Shown: piece by piece, positions 1 through 4,205 of the stretch
How the letters are laid out: each line of letters opens with the position of its first letter
How positions within the stretch are numbered: position 1 is the first letter of the stretch
From: CAYSWS01 sp964434935
GTDB lineage: Bacteria > Patescibacteriota > WWE3 > UBA101185 > UBA10185
Direction: 5' to 3'
NCBI GenBank assembly: GCA_964434935.1
Contig: CAYSWS010000021.1
Span: 1 to 7,413 of the forward strand
Length of the DNA stretch: 7,413 bases
Translations under genes and position numbers: made by a program
The notes under the pieces: generated by a model
What the model saw: only the letters and a program-made list of their open reading frames with translations
Told to the model about the DNA's origin: nothing
Database searches by the model: none

Positions 1-817
1 CTTCGAGTGCGTAGAAAACAACCTCATTACCACTCTCACATTCGGCGTAAACCTCCCTGGTGGCGTTATCGATCTTGGAGATCTCCGTGGGGTGCTGACT
101 GCATTTGTTGTTGTTCAACCATAAATTAACCTCATCGTAAGCACCCGTAAATTCGAACAACTTATCACCGGCCCCGCCACCGTTAAACGGCACTACAGCA
201 TCATCCTTGCCATGGAAGATAATAACGGGCAAAGGTGAATCTGATGGCTGTAGCATGTTGAACTCTTCCACATCTTCCTGCCTGCCCCCCACAGCACCGG
301 CTGCTACCGCTGCGGCTGCAAATGTACCCGGTAACCTCGTTACCGCCAACTGTGCCAACATACCGCCACTGGAATAACCTAAAATAAAGATCTTGCTTTT
401 ATCAATGTTGTAAGACTGGGATACTTCGTCAATGACCTTGGTTATAAAACCCACATCATCAATGTCCTGGTCCATTGCATAACCACAGCAAAAACCGCTA
501 TTCCAAAAGTAGGGTGCCAGGGATCTTTCCTGACTGCCGTAAGGATAGACCACAAAAAATCCGTCCTGATCGGCTTTCCTGCTCAAGCCGGAGTTGATCT
601 CCATGATCCTGGCGTTGCCTGAGATCCCGTGTAACGCCACCACCAGCGGATACGAGTCCTTATCAAAATATCCCTGGGGTACGTGCAGCCGATATTTTCT
701 CAAAACACCATCATGTTCGATGACATTTTCCTTGGACCTAAAGGTAGTAATGCCAAAAAAGACAGATATTCCCAAAAGTATTAAAATGAGCACAGAGACG
801 AAAAAGTTTTTTAACAT
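1..817 (-). CDS. LpqC/feruloyl-esterase-like alpha/beta hydrolase, 3' end cut by window edge
   Basis: My own reading of the minus strand from ATG at 817 gives 272 uninterrupted codons to the window edge. Residues 1-25 are a Lys-poor hydrophobic segment (MLKNFFVSVLILILLG...) without a lipobox Cys, so the protein is a signal-peptide or membrane-anchored exported enzyme. The rest matches the LpqC/PHB-depolymerase-like esterase family (COG3509): oxyanion-hole LHG at 62-64, FVVYP at 88-92, WNSGFCCG at 105-112, DDVGF at 120-124, nucleophile elbow GYSSG at 147-151 (Ser149), and HGKDDAVVPFNGG at 202-214 carrying the likely catalytic Asp. The catalytic His, usually in a GGHxWPG-type motif, would lie beyond the left edge, so completeness cannot be judged. 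The family hydrolyses ester bonds of plant phenolic esters or polyesters; the substrate here is unknown. A perfect TATAAT lies 14 bases upstream of the ATG, with no Shine-Dalgarno site. Confidence 0.88.
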   Translation of the reverse strand, partial: MLKNFFVSVLILILLGISVFFGITTFRSKENVIEHDGVLRKYRLHVPQGYFDKDSYPLVVALHGISGNARIMEINSGLSRKADQDGFFVVYPYGSQERSLAPYFWNSGFCCGYAMDQDIDDVGFITKVIDEVSQSYNIDKSKIFILGYSSGGMLAQLAVTRLPGTFAAAAVAAGAVGGRQEDVEEFNMLQPSDSPLPVIIFHGKDDAVVPFNGGGAGDKLFEFTGAYDEVNLWLNNNKCSQHPTEISKIDNATREVYAECESGNEVVFYALE

Positions 818-829
818 ATGGCTGTTACT

Positions 830-836
830 TATTATA
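830..836. promoter_or_regulatory. Divergent -10 region between esterase and methyltransferase
   Basis: The short AT-rich gap reads TATAAT on the minus strand (831-836), placed to start the esterase mRNA about 7 bases before its ATG. The same bases read TATTAT on the plus strand (830-835), which would start the methyltransferase mRNA near 842. No good -35 is visible for either direction. The two -10 boxes overlap, so the two transcripts could compete. Confidence 0.4.
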
Positions 837-873
837 TATGAGAGATGTCCGAATTAAAAAGTATTTGAAGAAA

Positions 874-1560
874 ATGACCTATTCCTATGCTTTCGGCCTA
901 AATCCAACCTTGGAACTGGTAAGGGCCAAGCCAACCCGGGTAATTAAGGTGCTCTTCAAGAACCAGGCCAACCGTTATAAGGAAGCCGAGCAGATAAGAT
1001 TTCTCTGCCAACAAAATAATATAAATTACGAATTCAACAACCGCCTCATAGACAAGATCGCGGCCAAGGAGAATACGTATACGGTAGGTATTTTCGAAAA
1101 ATATGAGGACGAGCTGGAACCGTCCGCCGATCATGTGGTGCTGGTAAATCCCAGTGATTTTGGTAATCTGGGCACCATTGTCAGGTCCATGTCCGCCTTT
1201 GATTTTAAAGACCTGGCACTCATCAGGCCGGCAGCTGACATTTTTGATCCCAAAGTTATCAGCACCACCACCGGGGCACTATTTAAGATCAGATTCAAGT
1301 ATTTTCCCAGCTTTGATCAGTATGCAGACCAATTTGAATTTCACCACTGTTTTCTTTTCAAGCTTGATGGGAAAAGCACACTAAAAAGTACTAAATTCAA
1401 GCCGCCGTTTGCACTGGTGTTCGGTCAGGAAACCGGAGGGTTGGGTTCGGATTTTGATAAGTTTGGCACTACAGTGAAAATTCAGCAAACTTCGGATACG
1501 GATTCCTTGAATTTGGCCATTTCAGCCTCCATAGCCATGTATAAGGCTACTTCCATTTGA
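874..1560 (+). CDS. TrmH/SpoU-family RNA 2'-O-ribose methyltransferase
   Basis: The protein has 228 residues from ATG 874; an in-frame ATG at 838 would add 12. I prefer 874 because 838 overlaps the putative -10 region and the conserved N-terminus of related proteins (YSYA.G..PTLEL) begins right after 874. Neither start has a convincing Shine-Dalgarno site. Numbering from 838, residues 20-95 resemble the L30e-like substrate-binding domain. The SPOUT catalytic core follows with all three SpoU motifs: motif 1 NPSDFGNLGTIVRS (104-117; Asn and Arg of the S-adenosylmethionine-binding knot), motif 2 LVFGQETGGLG (193-203) and motif 3 SDTDSLNLAISASIAMY (219-235). The family methylates ribose in rRNA or tRNA, but the target nucleotide cannot be told from sequence. 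The last 14 bases overlap the convergent thioredoxin-like gene. Confidence 0.9.
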   Translation: MTYSYAFGLNPTLELVRAKPTRVIKVLFKNQANRYKEAEQIRFLCQQNNINYEFNNRLIDKIAAKENTYTVGIFEKYEDELEPSADHVVLVNPSDFGNLGTIVRSMSAFDFKDLALIRPAADIFDPKVISTTTGALFKIRFKYFPSFDQYADQFEFHHCFLFKLDGKSTLKSTKFKPPFALVFGQETGGLGSDFDKFGTTVKIQQTSDTDSLNLAISASIAMYKATSI

Positions 1561-2098
1561 TGCTGCAACCGGTACTAGGTTTTTGCTGCTGATCTACCTC
1601 TTTATCTTTTAAAACGGCCTCAATAGCAGCCCGAAGATCCCTACCCGTGACCTCAATTCTATTTCCCGGTCGGCTATCGTCCATCTGGCCCCTGTAGACC
1701 AGTTCTCTTTTTTCATTGAAAACGTAAAAGTCCGGGGTGCAAGCCGCGTGGTAAGCCTTAGCTACGTCTTGGGATTCATCATGAGCGTAAACAAAGGGGT
1801 AATTGTACTCGTTGGCATACTCTTTCATTTTTTCGAAGCTGTCTTCCGGGTGCGACACGGCATCATTGGAGTTGATGCCTATAAAAGCTACGTTAGCCTC
1901 TTTATAGTCGTTAGCCAGATCTACTAATCCCGGCAGTACATGCAAAACATAAGGACAGTGGTTACACATGAAGATGACAACTAAAGCTTTTTTGTCCTTA
2001 AAAGTGTCCAGAGTGACATTTTCACCTCTAATGGTGGGCAGATCGAATTCAGGGGCGGGAGAACCAAGAGGGATCATGACCGAGGGTGTTAGAACCAT
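1547..2098 (-). CDS. Thioredoxin-fold, peroxiredoxin-like protein (PRX-like, AhpC/TSA-related)
   Basis: This 183-residue soluble protein has no signal peptide. Its N-terminus (GSPAPEFDLPTIRG, 12-25) is the standard entry into the AhpC/TSA-redoxin fold. The active-site region is FMCNHCPYV (43-51) with a CNHC pair (Cys45, Cys48), typical of the 'PRX-like 1' thioredoxin-family proteins rather than the CGPC of true thioredoxins. Cys120-Thr-Pro122 precedes the cis-proline position, and the tail GCSIKWK (177-183) carries a further conserved-looking Cys178. It is probably a cytoplasmic thiol reductase or peroxidase of unknown partner. The start at 2098 is preceded by AGAAAG at weak Shine-Dalgarno spacing; a second ATG at residue 8 is possible. 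The 3' end overlaps the convergent methyltransferase gene by 14 bases, and no terminator is visible between them. Confidence 0.9.
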   Translation of the reverse strand: MVLTPSVMIPLGSPAPEFDLPTIRGENVTLDTFKDKKALVVIFMCNHCPYVLHVLPGLVDLANDYKEANVAFIGINSNDAVSHPEDSFEKMKEYANEYNYPFVYAHDESQDVAKAYHAACTPDFYVFNEKRELVYRGQMDDSRPGNRIEVTGRDLRAAIEAVLKDKEVDQQQKPSTGCSIKWK

Positions 2099-2127
2099 AG
2101 ATTTCTTTCTAAATTATTACCAAGCCT

Positions 2128-2133
2128 ATTATA
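2128..2133 (-). promoter_or_regulatory. -10 box of the thioredoxin-like gene
   Basis: A perfect TATAAT on the minus strand lies 29 bases before the ATG at 2098, giving a leader of about 23 bases that contains the weak AGAAAG ribosome site. No clear -35 is seen because the matching position falls in the T run that ends RNA B. The gene therefore seems to have its own start directly after the RNA B terminator. Confidence 0.5.
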
Positions 2134-2151
2134 CACAATGATATTTTACGG

Positions 2152-2213
2152 AAAAAAAGGAGAGGGGTACAAAAGCATATCCAGGCGGCGGCAGTCATTT
2201 GCCTTTGTACCCC
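2152..2213 (-). terminator. Intrinsic terminator of RNA B
   Basis: On the minus strand the stem GGGGTACAAA/TTTGTACCCC (2204-2213 with 2164-2173) is followed by TCTCC and seven T (2152-2158). The five-base gap between stem and T run and the roughly 30-base loop, which itself can form a GGCA/TGCC hairpin, make it less compact than a textbook terminator. Confidence 0.6.
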
Positions 2214-2382
2214 CTTTGGCCGTCTCCTGGATCTTGCAATAAATGTGCCGGGAGAGGCCCTGATCGGTTCGAGGTGGCTGCGCCGCACTAGTTGACGATG
2301 TTTTTGGTTGCAATGGGTTCCGGGACGTCTAGTTGGTAAAGGAGATAATCCACAGCGCAGCCACCTCTTTCGTACGCGTACT
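2152..2382 (-). ncRNA. Candidate structured RNA B (about 231 nt), family not recognised
   Basis: The minus strand is flanked by a good promoter (TTGACC, 17 bases, TATATT; start near 2382) and ends in a hairpin followed by a T run at 2152-2158. Visible helices are: a perfect 13-bp stem pairing 2355-2367 with 2271-2283; nested inside it an 8-bp helix pairing 2326-2333 with 2287-2297, with a three-base bulge; a stem pairing 2248-2259 with 2218-2230, with 11 Watson-Crick pairs, one mismatch and one bulge; and the terminal 10-bp stem pairing 2204-2213 with 2164-2173. The 5' end carries the self-complementary GTACGCGTAC (2372-2381). A 20-base strand (2334-2354) opposite the nested helix is probably unpaired and holds CUCCUUU. 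I see no hallmark of RNase P RNA, tmRNA, SRP RNA or 6S RNA. No protein gene of useful length covers it. Strand choice rests on the promoter and the T run. Confidence 0.68.
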
Positions 2383-2388
2383 ATTTAA

Positions 2389-2417
2389 AATATACATAGG
2401 AACAAAATAAAGGTCAA
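2389..2417 (-). promoter_or_regulatory. Sigma70-type promoter of RNA B
   Basis: On the minus strand TTGACC (2412-2417) and TATATT (2389-2394) are separated by exactly 17 bases, each 5 of 6 to consensus. Initiation is expected near 2382, just before the first helix of RNA B. The -35 lies 8 bases past the T run that ends RNA A, so this is an independent start. Confidence 0.72.
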
Positions 2418-2424
2418 TGAATGG

Positions 2425-2505
2425 AAAAAAGTTCCGGGCGTTGGTCATGCAGAGTAGTTGGTTTTTCAAGTTCCAGCCGTAGAGGCCAGCACAACCAACG
2501 CCCGG
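2425..2505 (-). terminator. Terminator-like stem ending RNA A and/or the glycosidase mRNA
   Basis: The 12-bp perfect stem ending in CCAACGCCCGG is followed on the minus strand by AAC and six T (2425-2430). The loop is long (about 48 bases), unusual for a simple terminator. It is the only terminator-like element after the glycosidase stop codon at 2572. Confidence 0.55.
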
Positions 2506-2548
2506 TAGGAGGAGTGGAACTGCGAAGAAATTCCACTCAGGAAAGAGT
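2425..2548 (-). ncRNA. Candidate structured RNA A (about 124 nt), family not recognised
   Basis: The minus strand from about 2548 contains an 8-bp hairpin GAGTGGAA/TTCCACTC (2531-2538 with 2512-2519, loop 11). A CU-rich linker (CTCCTCCTA, 2506-2514) partly enters that stem. A perfect 12-bp GC-rich stem follows (2494-2505 with 2434-2445) enclosing about 48 bases, and then six T at 2425-2430. A promoter-like pair sits upstream (2555-2583). An alternative 7-bp pairing, GTTGGTT (2493-2499) with AACCAAC (2457-2463), would break the top of the long stem. It may be an independent small RNA or the structured 3' tail of the glycosidase mRNA. No known family is recognised. Confidence 0.58.
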
Positions 2549-2554
2549 TCTTAG

Positions 2555-2583
2555 AATTTACCATAAAATCATTATTTTGTCAG
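2555..2583 (-). promoter_or_regulatory. Putative promoter of RNA A overlapping the end of the glycosidase gene
   Basis: On the minus strand CTGACA (2578-2583, 5 of 6 to the -35 consensus) and TAAATT (2555-2560, 4 of 6 to the -10 consensus) are separated by 17 bases. Initiation is expected near 2548, ten bases before the first RNA A hairpin. The -35 lies inside the last codons of the upstream gene. Confidence 0.45.
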
Positions 2584-3801
2584 TACTATAGCATTAGGCA
2601 AGCTTCTACCTGGACCAACCACATATCTACTATCAATGTACATGGCTGAAGATCCGCCACCATCTAAGTTCAGGGCAGATTTTACCCCCAAAGCCCGCAT
2701 GACATATGCCGCTTCTTCTACTGTGGCGCTAGTGATAACAGCCAGATAGAGATTTTCCCCACCAGTGCCAATAGCGCCTCTGGTGCCCTTTATCTTTTGG
2801 AATGAGGTCAGGTCTCCATCCTTTACCACCACCTCACCATTTTTAACTAAAGAAGGATAATTTGAGATAGCCCCGGTCACACTGCCGCCCCCAAACTCGT
2901 TTGATTTTTTATAAAATTCCACTGAATTTCCCTTAAAGGTAAATAGCCCCGTTTTATCCCAAGACCTGGCATCTTTGTTCAGCCAGGTACCCTTGTTCGA
3001 ACTATACAAAGCGTAATCAAAAGAGTTGACCTTACCACCACAGGAAGAGTAGTCAGGCGGACAGAAATAAGAGCCGTTCATGCCGGCAAAGCCCCCATTC
3101 TCATTGACATGTTCCTGGAGGGACTTGGTAGGACAATTATTCGAGCAATCACTGCCGGCTACAGAAACCGTTTTGACCCTCACTTCATTCATAGGAACTT
3201 TGATAAGGTAGACGCCGTGGCTACCCTTTTCTGTGCTCACTGTGGTGTAAGTATAACCGGTTGACGGAGATGGCGGTGGTGGTGGCAGCGTGGCCAGATA
3301 TTCCTGATAGGTATCATCAAGTTTCGTGATCTCGTCCTCAATTTCCGGCAGCAAGTTCTCAAAATCCTGGTCGATGATCTTTTGCCCCCAATCATCAATC
3401 TTTTTTACCGCTTCCTCCACATCCAGCTTGGCGTTCTCATTCCTTTTAACTTTAGCCTGAAAATCTTCGAACAAGTCATAAACATCACTCACGTTGGCCA
3501 GCAAACTACCTTGGGGAGTGCTTTTAAGACTTTCCAGCTCGCTCTCCAAAGAGGTGAGGTCGTTTTCCAGATTTTGCTGCTGCATCAAGGCTAAATGTTC
3601 GTTGAAAAGTTCTTCGGAAAGGTTCTGCTTAAAATTATCCTGTGCTTCCTTGACCTCCGAATAGCTCATTTTCAATGAACTTATGCTGTTTTGGGACCTG
3701 AAAAAGAGAAAGGTGAGAAGTACAATAGGCACATAGATCAAAATAAGAGCGAAAATAACAAAAAGCACGTATTTTTGTTTAAAGTGGGGCAAGTTCTTCA
3801 T
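2572..3801 (-). CDS. Membrane-anchored coiled-coil phosphodiester glycosidase (NAGPA/DUF2233-like)
   Basis: The protein has 409 residues from ATG 3801. An in-frame ATG at 3894 would add 31 residues but runs through the divergent promoter region and lacks membrane-protein character, so I reject it. Layout: short basic N-terminus, one transmembrane segment (about 11-34), a charged helical region likely to be coiled coil (about 41-170), a polyproline hinge (PPPPP, 173-177), then a C-terminal phosphodiester glycosidase domain (about 183-409). Family marks are GMNGSYF (240-246), TRGAIG (340-345) and LNLDGGGSSAMY (377-388). Four Cys (219, 223, 247, 254) in the outer domain could form disulfides. 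The eukaryotic relative removes GlcNAc from a phosphodiester; bacterial members are thought to act on cell-surface glycan phosphodiesters, but the substrate here is unknown. The enzyme probably sits outside the membrane on a stalk. A TATTAT directly before the ATG suggests a leaderless mRNA. Confidence 0.87.
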   Translation of the reverse strand: MKNLPHFKQKYVLFVIFALILIYVPIVLLTFLFFRSQNSISSLKMSYSEVKEAQDNFKQNLSEELFNEHLALMQQQNLENDLTSLESELESLKSTPQGSLLANVSDVYDLFEDFQAKVKRNENAKLDVEEAVKKIDDWGQKIIDQDFENLLPEIEDEITKLDDTYQEYLATLPPPPPSPSTGYTYTTVSTEKGSHGVYLIKVPMNEVRVKTVSVAGSDCSNNCPTKSLQEHVNENGGFAGMNGSYFCPPDYSSCGGKVNSFDYALYSSNKGTWLNKDARSWDKTGLFTFKGNSVEFYKKSNEFGGGSVTGAISNYPSLVKNGEVVVKDGDLTSFQKIKGTRGAIGTGGENLYLAVITSATVEEAAYVMRALGVKSALNLDGGGSSAMYIDSRYVVGPGRSLPNAIVLTK

Positions 3802-3808
3802 TCTGTTA

Positions 3809-3839
3809 ATAATATCATTTGTGGGGTATAATCTCCCAA
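3809..3839 (-). promoter_or_regulatory. Promoter of the glycosidase gene, probably leaderless
   Basis: On the minus strand TATTAT (3809-3814) is followed by seven bases and then ATG 3801, so transcription would begin at or next to the start codon. A TTGGGA (3834-3839) at 19 bases could serve as a weak -35. There is no Shine-Dalgarno site before this ATG. Confidence 0.4.
3827..3832 (+). promoter_or_regulatory. -10 box of the 72-residue gene
   Basis: A perfect TATAAT on the plus strand would start transcription near 3839, giving a leader of about 36 bases with a strong ribosome site. It excludes the in-frame ATG at 3821 as a start. No clear -35 is seen. It lies between the putative -10 and -35 of the divergent glycosidase promoter. 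Confidence 0.5.
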
Positions 3840-3862
3840 GCGTAATTACATATATCGGTCCA

Positions 3863-3869
3863 AAGGAGG
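3863..3869 (+). promoter_or_regulatory. Strong Shine-Dalgarno site fixing the start at 3875
   Basis: AAGGAGG lies five bases before ATG 3875, a near-perfect match to the 16S anti-Shine-Dalgarno. It decides the start against the upstream in-frame ATG at 3821. Confidence 0.85.
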
Positions 3870-3874
3870 AAGCA

Positions 3875-4093
3875 ATGCAAAGTGAGGGCGTCAAAGAGTG
3901 TCAGGAAAAGATCGAGCAGCTGATCAAAACCGGGGATGAGTTAAGAGAGCTCGAAGAGACATATTTGGCCAGCAGGAAATACTCTGAAGCCTTGCAAATG
4001 ATAAGAAATTGCGGTTCATATGAACTAAGCGTCCGCTTTTCCACCATTTTGGCTTCAAGGATGAACAGTTTGGTCGATATTGTCCCTAATTAA
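3875..4093 (+). CDS. Small helical protein of 72 residues, TPR-like hairpin, function unknown
   Basis: The start at 3875 is set by the Shine-Dalgarno site. The product is charged and predicted almost wholly alpha-helical: a first helix at about 5-30 rich in Glu and Lys, then LASRKYSEALQMI (31-43), which resembles the second half of a TPR unit, then a final helix at about 49-66. There are no membrane segments and no metal-binding pattern; Cys9 and Cys46 are isolated. I do not recognise a named family. It resembles in size, helical content and ribosome site the two TPR-like proteins downstream of glmS, which suggests a related set of small scaffold-type proteins; this is inference. It is transcribed divergently from the glycosidase and ends at a strong terminator before glmS, so it is its own transcription unit. 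Confidence 0.72.
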   Translation: MQSEGVKECQEKIEQLIKTGDELRELEETYLASRKYSEALQMIRNCGSYELSVRFSTILASRMNSLVDIVPN

Positions 4094-4104
4094 ACTATTT
4101 TTCT

Positions 4105-4113
4105 CCCCCCCCC
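4105..4113 (+). repeat. Nine-C homopolymer tract
   Basis: Nine consecutive C lie between the stop codon at 4093 and the terminator stem, followed by ACCCC. Such a tract is prone to slippage in replication or to length errors in sequencing, but it is outside coding sequence. Confidence 0.9.
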
Positions 4114-4114
4114 A

Positions 4115-4154
4115 CCCCATCTCGTATAACAACCTGATGGGGTTTTCTTTTTTT
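4115..4154 (+). terminator. Intrinsic terminator after the 72-residue gene
   Basis: CCCCATC (4115-4121) pairs with GATGGGG (4136-4142) around a 14-base loop and is followed by a T-rich run of 12 (TTTTCTTTTTTT, 4143-4154). It separates this gene from glmS. Confidence 0.9.
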
Positions 4155-4167
4155 CGTGGACAGTTTA

Positions 4168-4197
4168 GTGACATAAAATGACTCCCCGCGATATATA
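4168..4197 (+). promoter_or_regulatory. Promoter of glmS, probably leaderless
   Basis: GTGACA (4168-4173, 5 of 6) and TATATA (4192-4197) are 18 bases apart, predicting a start near 4204, two bases before the glmS ATG. There is no Shine-Dalgarno site. No glmS ribozyme or other riboswitch fits in the roughly 50-base gap after the terminator. Confidence 0.55.
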
Positions 4198-4205
4198 ACA
4201 CATAC

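Noticed and set aside
838..873. Upstream in-frame ATG (838) as the methyltransferase start
   Set aside because: It overlaps the AT-rich -10 region, has no ribosome site, and the family-like N-terminus begins at 874. It remains a possible alternative adding 12 residues.
1567..1584. Terminator after the methyltransferase gene (AACC...GGTT then TTT)
   Set aside because: The stem is only four base pairs and the bases code for the end of the convergent gene; too weak to call.
2164..2367. The same RNA read on the plus strand
   Set aside because: One stem has a G-U pair on the plus strand where the minus strand has a mismatch, but there is no plus-strand promoter with proper spacing and no T run after any stem, while the minus strand has both.
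2152..2382. RNase P RNA, tmRNA, SRP RNA or 6S RNA
   Set aside because: I looked for the conserved P4 strands, a tRNA-like 3' end with tag reading frame, the GGAAG/AGCAG SRP loop and the single long 6S hairpin with a central bubble; none is visible on either strand.
3821..3874. Longer start (3821) for the 72-residue gene
   Set aside because: The perfect TATAAT at 3827-3832 lies inside it, and ATG 3875 has an ideal Shine-Dalgarno site.
3802..3894. Longer glycosidase start at 3894
   Set aside because: The extra 31 residues run through the divergent promoter and the Shine-Dalgarno region of the plus-strand gene and would bury the transmembrane anchor; ATG 3801 has a basic start directly before the anchor.
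4155..4205. glmS ribozyme or other riboswitch before glmS
   Set aside because: Only about 50 bases separate the terminator T run from the ATG, and they are taken up by the promoter.
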